A program made the position numbers and the translations under genes. The notes beneath the pieces are model-generated. The model did no database searches and was not told where the DNA came from. It worked only from the letters and a program-made list of their open reading frames with translations. A stretch of DNA of 64,000 nt from Zonotrichia leucophrys gambelii (taxonomy: Eukaryota; Chordata; Aves; Passeriformes; Passerellidae): positions 60,173,585 to 60,237,584 of the forward strand of contig NC_088170.1 in NCBI RefSeq assembly GCF_028769735.1, given 5' to 3'. Below, in pieces: positions 22,701 to 33,272 of this stretch. Numbering within the stretch: the first letter of the stretch is position 1; every line of letters begins with the position of its first letter.

Positions 22701-25700
22701 TTTTTTTTTGTCTTTTCATATTACTGGATCTTTTGCGTTTCACTGGCAACTGACTTCATGTGTTACATACAAGTGTTACTCAGTGTTGTGTCACTCCCAG
22801 CCCTCCAAATGCCTGAAAATTGACTCTGAAAGAATTTTCATTACAGGTACTGCTGGCATGCAGATTTTCCCTTCCTTGTTACTATAGTGAATATTTCAAT
22901 ACTACTTTAACTGAAATATTAACTCTATCTAGTATTAGAAATAAAGTATTATTTTAGAGGGTGATGATTTAATTCTTCATCTGTGAAAGAATTCCTTGGT
23001 GATAAATAAAGTTGATTTTTAAGTGGATATACATGTGCACAGTAAATAAGTTGGAATTGCAAAAGATGTAGGAAATGGAAATCTGAAATGGTAGAATGCT
23101 GTGAAAGCAATCCAAACATCACAGATTTGGAAAATTGAGTAAGTCTTCCAAGAAACACAAGACTGGTATTCATTTATCAAAATGACTGTTTTCTAATATC
23201 TGCATGTGAATAAGATGTTGAATTGACCAAAATAAATCCATGATTTTTCCTTGTTCATTGGCAGAATGAACTGTTGTGAGATAGCACACTGCCACGTGTC
23301 CCTGCTAGGCTGAAAGCTGTACTGATTCTGATCAAGAGATCAAAGAACTCCTCAAGCTTCTCAAGTGTCATTTTATTTATTTTCTTGTAGTGGTCAGGTG
23401 TGTAGAGAGCCTTGTGTTTAGGCAGCACAGTGCCTGTACCTTAGCAGGATGTATCCAAGCTGGAAATGGAAAAGACAAATTTTCACTGCTTTGTGCTTTG
23501 CTGTGAATGACTGTCAAGAATGTTTGGTTTGATTATGAGTCACTGTGTTCAGCTGATATTTTATTACTTTCTTAAACAGATGAAATGCACTTTAAAATTG
23601 TATAGAACTTACTGATATTTTGTGCAGATCCCACTGAATTTGCAGCACATGTGGGAATATTTGGGGAACTGATTCCCATCAGTCACTCATTTCATTTTTC
23701 TTAAAAATGCAAGTTATTTTGTGTTCTGTTCAGAAGCAGTGATTAACTTCACAATATTTAGGTTGCTGTTTCTGTTAGAATCATCAGGGATACTGACATT
23801 GCAAATTTAGTGTATTATATTCTAACCACTGTTTTTCTCTGTGCTTTGATGCTGATATGATCTCTGCTTTGAAGCCGTGCTGTACTTGAGTGCCAGCTAA
23901 ACATTGATCTTCTCTTGTTCTGGTCATGCTGATAGATGAGCCTACTGATGAGGGCGTTAGTCCTGAATAGTCCTTTAATATTTGGTGTACAGTTACCTGA
24001 TACAAACATTGATTAAAACAGCAGTTTAAACTTCTATTTTTATCAAGTTTGATTTTTCAATAGCTATTTTGATACTATGATTTCTCATTGAATTTGCCAT
24101 CCACTGGAACGATGGTGCCATGTTGGGTGCAGCTCAGGCCTGTGCTTTTTGTGGGAGCTTTTTCAGCTGCTTCTGTTGAGACAAAGTGGGGCAGTGAGCA
24201 GAGAAAGCTGGTCCTGGTGTCTGGAGATGAAAATCTTGAGAATTAGACCTGTGTGTGGGAGACTGTGTAACATAAGTCAAGGCTGCTAAATCTTTATTCT
24301 TAGAATGCAAGAGTAACACCCAGGTACTTGCCAGTATGAGCTGAAGCAACTGAGGGTTTTAATTAATCACAGAAATGGAATTTTTAGACTAAAAAACATC
24401 TTTAAGCGGTGATTTTTTCATGAACTTCAGAAGGAACACTGAGATAAAAATTAAGGTGGATGAACTAAGCTCACATTCTCATTGCTTTCCTTTTTCTTGC
24501 TCTTAGGCTGTTGTTCTGCACTGTGGGAAGAGTTTTCTTATATTTGTGTGCTTGGGATGTTGGTTTTGTTAGGAAAGGCAGATCAGAGGGAATGGCATCA
24601 CTGAATAGCAGATTTTCCTGTTCTTTATCCCACTTCAATAAAATCCAAGGAAAAAATGCAGAATTTCTATTGAACAGTACTCTAGGTCCAGCTGCAGAGA
24701 TTCCCCAAGTTCTCAAAGCCTGATGATTTTCAGCAGCAAGTTGGTACCCAGGCCCATTCAGGTCTGCAGGGCTCTTATGGGAGATTAACTCCATCAAAAC
24801 CTTAAAAACCAGTGAAGTTACAGTGAAAAGGTGCAAGTGTTCTTTTCACAACTCAGCACAGTTGTTTTTACTGCAATCCTAATTAAAAAGCATAATGTGT
24901 TACATGATAGTGCTGTTTTCCATGCTAGTAAATTCAAACAACTTATTTCTAAGGATGCAATTATTCAGGAGCTTTTTGATTGAAAAGCTATGTTTTGGGT
25001 TTTTTTCCCAAAATTATATTGATGTTAAAATAGGGAATACCTGATGTTAAAATTCTAAGTTTATGGGAGTCTCATAATTTTCACTTTCAATACCACTTTG
25101 TGTCACCCAACTTTCTACACTGTGGAAATGTGAAAATTTTCATAAGGTTAGGCAAACCTTTTGCATCTGTACTGTGTTACAGATGTATCAGGAAATAAGA
25201 CTGATAATGCATCTCTCAAATGGTTGTGTAGCCCTGTCCTGTGCTAGTTCAGGCTTTGTTATTGCCCTCTGTGCCTGGCAGTGCATTTTGTGTGTGTCTG
25301 CAGTGTTCTCAGAGCCTTCAGGTTAAACTTTGTTACAGGTGGGGATGCACGTGTCACAGAACTGCATTTTTCAAGTATAAAAAGAACACAAAACTAGATA
25401 CTGTTCTAAAATGGTGACAAATCAAGAAAAGCAGTAAGAATTGGCAGTTGCAAATTTCAGTTTCATGACCTTTCACACATGTGTTAATGATTTTTTGTTA
25501 TCAGACAAAAGCAGATACTCACCTGCAATGCATGCTGAAGTGTTCAAACCTGTATAAATGATGGAAAGAGAGAAATTATGTGAAATGTATCTCTCCAAGT
25601 CCAATATATATCATCAGTACACAGAAATACTTCCATTTGGTTTCAACAAGCTTTTGAATTGGAGTTTAAAACAAAGCTCCTGAAAGCCAGGTTCTCTCCT

Positions 25701-28700
25701 TTGCCCCCCATCAGCTGCTGCAGGGAGCTGAGACATCCTTGTGCCTTTTTTATCACAAATCAGTGTGAGTCATCTCAGCATGGAGCCTGCTCTCCTTTTC
25801 CTGTCACCTTCAGCAAATTTGCTTTTCACTTGTTTTATCTTTTTACTGAAGATCAGTTGGTAAATTTAGGAAAATGTGTGAGGAGATTGGTGGAAATTGG
25901 TTCCACTTCCAAGCTGTCATCAGCACCTCTGAGAACAGCGTAATTATGAACAGATGTAATTAATTCCTGCAGCTGTTTCTGGAGAGGTCACAGTGGGCTT
26001 AGTGTACTTTGTGTCACAGATCCTTCTGCAGGAAGCTCTGATAAGGCAGAGATGTGTGCACAAAGATCTTATCACTGTTCAGGTCAGTTAAACGTGATAC
26101 AAAATTCTCAAAAGGGAAATGCTCTTGTCCAAGTTCCCCTGTAAGGACAAGGAACTTGGAAAATTGAGCACTTCTGTCTGGCTGTGTGTGACATCTGTAT
26201 GACACCAGCAAGAAGCATCTGCTTCAGCTTTCCAGATCATTTATTTCAAGGTTGGTAAACTTTATCAAAAAAAAAAAAAAAAAGCCAAACCCACAACCAA
26301 AACTGATATTGCTGATCTTTTTCTCTTGAATTGGAGGCAACAATTACAAGGAGATTTGTAGGGACAGTGTGTGACTGTAGTTAATTAGAGATGCCAAACT
26401 TTCTGATAATTATTACATCTGTGGAAGAGAAGGGGTTTATTAAGGGGGCAGAGTCGCCATTCATGGCCTATCTTGCTAATAATACACCAAGTTCCAATGA
26501 AGCCAGTTCTTATTCTTCCATCTTTGGTTTTATGTCATAACAATCAATTACCATTGTCAGCTTGGCTGAGGAAACCTGCTCTGCTCTCCTGAGCAGCAAT
26601 GGGGCTGTCCTGGCATCCTCTGAAAAAGGGGGTTGGGAATTTTATTCTTCCAGAATCATCAGAGGAAAAGGACTATGGGTGTTATTTTATGCTTGGTCCC
26701 ATACCTACCACAGGTAAGTGTGTGTGTGTGCAGATAAAATAATCTTGTCTCAGGTGCTTGAATGCTTGTTCCACACTTGTATCACTGCTTGTTAAGTGGG
26801 TCATCAAAGTTTACCTGAATGGGAGGGAGGGCTTTAGATACTCTTCAGAAATTTTGAAAGCAGCCATAACAAATGCACTGTGTCAAGCTGCCTGCCATGG
26901 AGTGGCATTCCATCCCAGGCAGGGGCTCCGTGGCTTGGGTCTCCATTTGCAGAACAGAACCAAGTGGGATGTGCAGATGAAATCTGTTCTCCCCACCCCA
27001 CACACAAAACTGGATACACACAGAGCACCTGTTCTCTGTGCCCCACACACGGGCACCCTGTTCTGTCCATCCCACACATGGGCACCCTGTTCTCTCCACC
27101 CCACACATGGGCACCCTGTTCTGTCCATCCCACACATGGGCACCCTGTTCTCCTCACCCCACACATGGGCACCCTGTTCTGTCCATCCCACACACGGGCA
27201 CCCTGTTCTCCCCACCCCACACATGGGCACCCTGTTCTCCCCACCCCACACATGGGCACCCTGTTCTCCTCACCCCACACACGGGTACCTGTGGCACCCA
27301 CAGGTGTGTGCTCACTCTCACAGCAGCTGTAGCCAGCAGGTCTCAGAGCCTGCTCTGACATTAATGTACCCCCTCCCCACAGCTCACCCTCATCACAAGT
27401 GCCAATTTTACTTGAAAAATCACTCAAGACTGAAGGAAGTCAGTTCTCCACGGGAGCATCACATGAATGCGCAAAAAGTCTCAAACACAGACAAGGTTAA
27501 GTATTTTTCAGAAGTACCCAATGCATAGCTACACTTCCTCCAAACAACTGTTCCTGCTAGGCACTCCCCATAAATGACCTGATGTGCATATCTTGGGGCT
27601 GGGTACCTGGGTTTGCTTAGTAAAAGATGACAAGTTGTTATAATAAAAATAAAGCATTTATAAATATTTTACATTTTTTAACAACAGCTACTGTTTATAA
27701 TTCTTTTGTCTCTGTCTTTTCCTGGCTTCTCTTTAGCAAGGTAGGAAACCATTCTAAAATAAATATGACTTAAATTCATTTTATAGAGGATTCATTACCT
27801 GATATTCTGAGTTGAGATTCACTGCCTTAGAATGGAACATGTTTTCTTAGATACAGCTCTTTTCAGCAGTCTCCCACAATATGGTTCCTCTGTGTTTTTA
27901 CCCACATCTGTGTGATGAAACAGCAAGAGTAAATCCAAACACTTCAGGAAGACTTTTTTCCACAGACAAGTACAGCTGAATGTACATACTTATAATTTTA
28001 CTAGTGAAACACTTGTCTAGGTATGTCCTGTTACCCTAGACTGTTTTTCATTCACTTGACATTCTTTTGTCTCTAGGAATGGATCAGTATTTTCAGTATG
28101 CATGCTAATAATGTCACAGATAACTGCTACATTTGAATTTGGTGTTACTGTGTCTCCTGGAAGAGCATTTTAGCCCACAAAATACACCTGTAGTTCCAGT
28201 TCTTCCCTCAAGTCCTATTCGCTTGTTACCTGACAAAGGTCATTTCCTCACATCTGAGTTTGCCATGAAGCCAAGGCTTCACCCCCAAAAATTTCATATC
28301 CTCAGCTATTAAAGACTGTCTTGTTCAAGTAACACTTTGAGGCAGGTACAAGTGCAGTATTGGTTACTCACCCTGTATTTTCAGTCTCTTGCAGCATTGC
28401 TGATCTCTCACTTGCAAAAGAAATACCATTGCCTCCCTCTTCTCTGGATCTCAGGACTGCTGGCACAGCTCAGCTACCAACTGTGTTCCCTAGGGTTAAC
28501 ATACTGCTTATGGGCTGTTTCAGCAGCTCAGAAAACTGCTTATTTTTACACTGGTAATGGAATCTCACTGTCAAAAGCAACAACAACAAAAAAAAGGTGT
28601 TCCTTTTCTTGCTCTTATTTGGCTGCTGTCAGTTGTTACTGATTTTTGAAGCAAATTTAGCTCCTTATGGAAATGACTGTTAACTGGTTATTTCTTGACT

Positions 28701-28860
28701 TACAGCATAAGCAGCAGAAAATGTTAGTCCTCTTGCCCAGGATTACTCAATGTGCTGGATACTCTGGGTTGAACATTTGTGGTTATTTTGACAAGGTCTT
28801 CTACCTGCATGTGAAGAACTCATATCTTATTCCATGTAACAAATATCATCAGTAATTATA
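19756..28860. other. Convergent intergenic region between RSBN1L and TMEM60
   Basis: About 9 kb separate the 3' ends of the two genes. It holds an A/C-rich tract (about 20170-20250), a 17-A run (26267-26283) and the 29-bp minisatellite at 27042-27286. Short open frames occur on both strands, but none has recognisable homology, exon structure or coding bias. I see no RNA gene. Confidence 0.7.
27042..27286. repeat. 29-bp minisatellite, about 8.4 copies
   Basis: Eight full units begin at 27042, 27071, 27100, 27129, 27158, 27187, 27216 and 27245, with a partial unit from 27274. Each begins cccacacatgggcaccctgt (or cacg in place of catg) and differs mainly in its last 6-7 bases (ctgtccat, ctccccac, ctcctcac). 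A degenerate half-unit precedes it (about 27021-27041). Since 29 is not a multiple of 3 and the unit lacks stops in several frames, it creates spurious open frames of up to 256 codons on both strands. Confidence 0.95.
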
Positions 28861-28888
28861 TTAGAACAGCTTATGTTGAACAAATACT

Positions 28889-28894
28889 TTTATT
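28889..28894 (-). terminator. TMEM60: Candidate TMEM60 polyadenylation signal
   Basis: TTTATT on the plus strand is AATAAA on the minus strand, about 190 bp after the TMEM60 stop. It would give a short 3' UTR. Other AATAAA-like sites farther away could be used instead. Confidence 0.45.
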
Positions 28895-29083
28895 TACAAG
28901 AGCATATGTGAGTTTTAAAATAAAAAAAAAAAGAAACATGTCTACTTTCAGTCTTCAGTCTGCTTTAGCTTAAGTCTCCAGCTTGACTCATTTGGCTTTC
29001 TAGTCTGAAGATCAAATTTGTGGCAAAATGGCAATAACCCAGTAATTTGGTGCCAGCCTTGCCCTGGAAGCTCCTGGCCTGGC

Positions 29084-29488
29084 CTAGTCTCTCCGTACAT
29101 AGAAGATGTTGTACCCCAGTTCCACCATGGCCCCCAGCAGCAGGGCCCACAGGGGGATGAACACGTAGGCCAGTTTCATGGTGGTGAAGCGCTGCAGCTT
29201 GGCACACAGGGCCAGGCAGAAGGCCAGTTTCAGCAGCATGGCCACGAGGTACCAGACCTTCTTCTTCATGTTCTGCGAGCCGTTGCGCGGGTCGAAGCCG
29301 GACTTGCAGCGCCCGGCCATTTTTACAATTAACATCACGAGAAGGATCGTGTCAAAGATCCACACTGGAATGAAAATGAGGAACCAGTTCCATGGTGCTT
29401 TCTCATCCAACTTCAGCACCAGCATGATCAGGAAGAGTAAGGTAAAAAGCCATGTCAGCAGCACTCTTTGCGCCAGGGACATTCTCAT
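29084..29488 (-). CDS. TMEM60: Transmembrane protein 60
   Basis: A complete 134-residue frame in a single exon, from ATG at 29488-29486 to the stop at 29086-29084. It starts MRMSLAQRVLLTWLF and matches vertebrate TMEM60 (human about 133 aa) along its length. Four hydrophobic segments are evident: residues about 9-27, 35-57, 78-98 and 106-131. A short polar loop (GRCKSGFDPRNGS, residues 59-71) lies between the second and third, and a charged VRRD forms the tail. It is an integral membrane protein related to the TMEM185 family. Its molecular role is not established. A second Met at residue 3 could also start translation. On the minus strand a TGA overlaps the ATG (aaATGA) in another frame. Confidence 0.97.
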   Translation of the reverse strand: MRMSLAQRVLLTWLFTLLFLIMLVLKLDEKAPWNWFLIFIPVWIFDTILLVMLIVKMAGRCKSGFDPRNGSQNMKKKVWYLVAMLLKLAFCLALCAKLQRFTTMKLAYVFIPLWALLLGAMVELGYNIFYVRRD

Positions 29489-29529
29489 TTAAACAGCTTG
29501 GAGAGGAAGGCCTTGGCTGTCAGCAACAA

Positions 29530-29532
29530 CCT
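29530..29532 (-). other. TMEM60: Splice acceptor of the TMEM60 coding exon
   Basis: Read on the minus strand, a pyrimidine-rich tract and cccttag (AG at 29532-29531) precede gttgttgctgacag. This places the exon start at 29530, 42 nt before the ATG, so all coding sequence is in the last exon. Confidence 0.75.
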
Positions 29533-32500
29533 AAGGGAACACAAGGGGAGGGAGGGCATCAAAGGATGGCACTGACACCATCAGGCAAATTCCATAAAGG
29601 ACAGCAATTCCTTGCTCTGGCTTTCCCACTCCTAGCCTCACCCACACCTTCATGATCAGCATGCTCAGCTGAGCAGGGTTTGTTCCAGTCCACCATTCCA
29701 CTGGAGTGCCTTAAGTCAGCTGTGTAAGTGCCTTCATCTAAATTTGTTCTGTGAAACAAACTGTACTTTAATCCCAAACAAGCTGTCAGGCTCATTTAGG
29801 GATTTCTGAATGCTAAGAATATGTTCAGATCCATTTTGCACAGTTGTGTCTCTGTAGCAAAACAACCCCAGCAAAGCCTGAACCAGCACAGGAGCCCCTG
29901 GAGGGTTCCTGCAGTTTGCAGAGCTGCAGCTGAACTGACCTGGGCCAGCCTGAGCCACTGAGCCCTGCCCAGCTTTCTGCCAGCCAGCAATGCTGAAGTG
30001 ACCAAAGGCTGCAGATAAGCTTTGCTTCTTGGCAGGTATCTCAAATGTTTCAGACACTGGCTGACAGGTTTATTGGCTGGGTAGGGTATTTAAATTTCTC
30101 TGTAGTCATGACAAAAGAAAAACAAGATAAATGCATCTGCTGCTGCAGCCATCAAAGTGAAGGTTTTATCTTCCTAACTGGATAGTTTTTACCACTGCAC
30201 CTGCCAAAAGCCTTTCACTACAGGTGGGAAAAGCAGAAGTGTGAAGGACTGTGATCTTCCTCTAGATTTCATGCTACAAAAATGAATCATTTTTACCTGT
30301 GAAATGGTGCTGAAATATGTATTTTAATTATTTCAAAAATTTGAGTTAAATTTTTTACTAATTCCCTTCAGAACACAAATAATCTTTCACCTGAAATAAG
30401 AAAATGAGCTTTGATTTGTTCCAGACTAGAAAAAGATTTGAATTGCTGGAAGTGTGATGTTGTGCTCTGAAGCACTGAATGCTGAGGGAAGGACAGGAGC
30501 TGCTGCTGCTCCCTGGAGGCATCACCACAGCACCCACCATCTCCTGACTGGGCTGCTGAACTCACCCAGCAAGCAGAAATCTACAAATCTACTGCCACCC
30601 TTTTGTTTTTAAACTGGAATCGTTCTTTGCAGGATTAGGAAGTTGAACAAATTCTGCGCTCAGATAAGATTTGCTGCTTGAAGGAGGGAAATGAAAGTTG
30701 CTGTCTCAACTTGGGATGACCTACTATTTTACAGTGAGGGGACAACAATTCTGCCCATCACTGAAATCATCCTACAGTTTAAATCTGCACCTTCTGATAC
30801 ACAGATCAACAAACAGATCTACTGTTTTGTCTGGGTTTGAAGTTTGGATGGATTTGGTTTAGTAAGATTTCTTGTAAGAAGATCCAGTTTTGCCTTAAAT
30901 AATCTAAACTGGAGCTGCAGTCAGTGCATCCCCTCTTTGTTTTGGGGCTGACACTTGTGTCCAAATCAGGCCAGTTCCCTGAGATGAACTAGGAAAAAAG
31001 AGAAAGTTTAAAGCAGGATTTTGTAGTTTTGCTTTTCACAGTCTCAGTTCTGCTCAGATCACCAAAGGGTCTGGTCAAAGGCAGTTCCTGACAGGGTGGA
31101 AACAAACCCCTCACCCTTCTCTCCCTTGGGGAAGAGGGGAAACTCAGAAGCAGCACCCAAGAGTTAAGGGGACAAAAAACTGGAGGAGGTTTAGATAGCA
31201 CTGTTTTGCTCTTGTTACAGAAACAAACCTAAAGCAGCTGGCAGGGGATGGCAGAACAATTGCTATGCCTGGCCTAAAGCACTGACAGTATTTTGAAAAC
31301 ACTTGCAATATTCTCAAGTGCAAGTCTGTGGCTAAAGTGAGGAGTCACGGTCTGAGATGAAGTTTCAACATTCTTTTCATGAGAATGTTTTTCAAAACCA
31401 GCTCTGCAAATCAATGCTACAAACACTACAAGGAGGACACTCTCTTATTAGCAAACTGGAGAAAGCAGAAACCAAACAGAAACAGACTGGAAACTTGGGT
31501 CTGAAAGGAAAAGAGAAACTCAACACTCTCAGAAGTATCAGGTTATCAGATACTCAAAGAAGGAGCTATCACCTGTCTCTGGAGGAAACACAAAGCTCCT
31601 GAAGATGTATTACATGGGGCTACTCAGTTTGAAGGTTGTTCACTTGAAAATACTTTCACTTTGCTAAGAACTACTTTGCAACAACTGGAAAAACAGGCAG
31701 AAAATTCAGCATGGGAAGCAGTTACACTGCCTTTCTCTGATATAACAGATGTTACTGCCACAATGGGCAGGACTGCACGGCTCCAGTCAGTTTTAGAGGC
31801 ATTCTGAGATGAAAACTCAAGAAAATCCAAGTGTACTTTTGAGATCTAAGAGTCCAAGTAAAGAAAGCTACCAGATTTTGAAGGTTGAGAGCTGGATATA
31901 GAGCTGACATAACAATGAAGGGTTTGATTACATGGAGCATTTGATGATCTCATGATGAAACAAAGATGATGGGCAGATTCTTTGCTAGAGCCCAGCTATC
32001 CCAGCAAGCTGGGTGACACTGGGAACAGGAGGCAGCTGTGCCACAGGTCTGGACTGGCTCTTCAGTGAGAACACTGATGGGATGTCAGTGTGGAAATAAA
32101 AAAGCTCCTGACTCCTATTAAAGGACCGAGATAATTAGAGAGTGAATATTTTCAGTGAGCAGAAACTATCCAAGGAGCATCACTGACCTTGGTGGGATGA
32201 TCTGCATAACGAGGATATTGTGATAGCTAACACTGTCCTGTTTAGGAGAAAAAAAACAAAGAGGAAGGCAACCTACACATGACACTCAGCTCAGCAGTAA
32301 TAACACGAACCCACACATTTAGATTGAAACCTTGAGCATCGCCTAAAAAAGTCCTAAAATTCGTATTATGGTGAAACCATGTGAAACAGAACCCCAGTTC
32401 GATTAAACACCACTTTAGAGCCTATTCTGATCCTATGGGTAATTTAACACTTCGAAAGAAACACTGCGGTAGGCCCGGCTTAAAACCCCAATTAAACACA

Positions 32501-32600
32501 GCTTTGTATTCACAAACTCGGCCCCTCCCTCGGCCTCACGGCCTTGTCCCGCCAGGCCCCGCTTCCCCGGTCGCGCCGGCACTCCCGGAGGCGGGATCCC
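29533..32600 (-). other. TMEM60: Probable TMEM60 5' UTR intron
   Basis: The stretch between the coding-exon acceptor and the CpG island is ordinary AT-rich sequence with no recognised repeats or exons. Candidate donors for the noncoding first exon, read on the minus strand, are GCG|GTAGGT (GT at 32621-32620) and GCGG|GTGAGG (GT at 32726-32725). Transcript data would be needed to choose. Confidence 0.6.
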
Positions 32601-32742
32601 CCCTCGCTGCCCGTCACCTACCGCAGATCCCGGCGCATCCCCCGGTCCGCGGGGCCCGCGCTCAGCTGAGGGGGCGCGGGGCCCTCCCCGCCCGCTCCGC
32701 CTCAGGGAAGCGCCCGCCTCCCTCACCCGCCCCGCGCCTGCT

Positions 32743-33003
32743 ATTGGCCAGCGGGAGCGCGCGTCCTGCCATCCCCATTCTTATTGGGCCATGGCGACGT
32801 CGCTCAAGTTAATCCCGCCCTCTTATCCCGGCCGTCGGTGACGCCCCTCGAGCCCGGGCCGCCCATCCCGGCCGGCGGCGGGTCAGCCTGGAGCCCCGCC
32901 CCCGCCGCCGATTGGTGCAAAGGGCTGTCTGTCATAGAGGCCTCGCCTCCGCCCCGCCGCCTGTCCGTCAAAAGCAGCCCCGCCTTCCTCGCGCTCTCAT
33001 TGG
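32743..33003. promoter_or_regulatory. Four inverted CCAAT boxes (NF-Y-type sites)
   Basis: ATTGG occurs at 32743-32747, 32783-32787, 32911-32915 and 32999-33003, all in the same orientation, with flanks (ttattggg, cgattggt, tcattggg) that fit NF-Y binding. Clustered CCAAT boxes are typical of CpG-island bidirectional promoters. Binding is inferred. Confidence 0.7.
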
Positions 33004-33099
33004 GCTGCGCTGCCGCCAGTCACAGCTCAGCCACGCCCCCGGAGGCGGAGGGGCCGCTGTTGGCTGCCGGCCCGAGCTGGCCCCGCCCCGGCCCGGCGG

Positions 33100-33272
33100 C
33101 GCGCGCGGGTGGCGCGCTGTTGCTGCCGCCGCTGGCGCCTGGACGCGCGCGCCGCTCTCCCCCCCTCGCGCTTCCCCCGCCAGCTGTTGCCTCGCGCGCG
33201 CCTTCCCGCCGCCGCCTCGCGCTCCCGCCGCCGTTGCGTGCGGCGCGCGCTGCCCCGCGGCACCGGCGAACG
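33100..33272 (+). other. PHTF2: Candidate noncoding first exon of PHTF2
   Basis: A good donor, ACG|GTGAGA, lies at 33273 in the CpG island and is immediately followed by a YY1-like gagatggcggcgg. It is the most convincing plus-strand donor in the island, so exon 1 probably ends at 33272. The left edge (start site) given is only a placeholder. Alternative 5' exons are usual for this gene. Confidence 0.45.

Noticed and set aside
26267..26283. 17-A run as the tail of a processed pseudogene
   Set aside because: No gene-like sequence lies upstream and no target-site duplication is visible; simple poly(A).
27042..27286. CRISPR-like array of 29-bp repeats
   Set aside because: Units are directly adjacent with no spacers, and the host is a vertebrate.
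26758..27528. 256-codon plus frame and 197-codon minus frame
   Set aside because: Most of their length is the 29-bp minisatellite translated in different frames. Nothing outside it resembles a protein.
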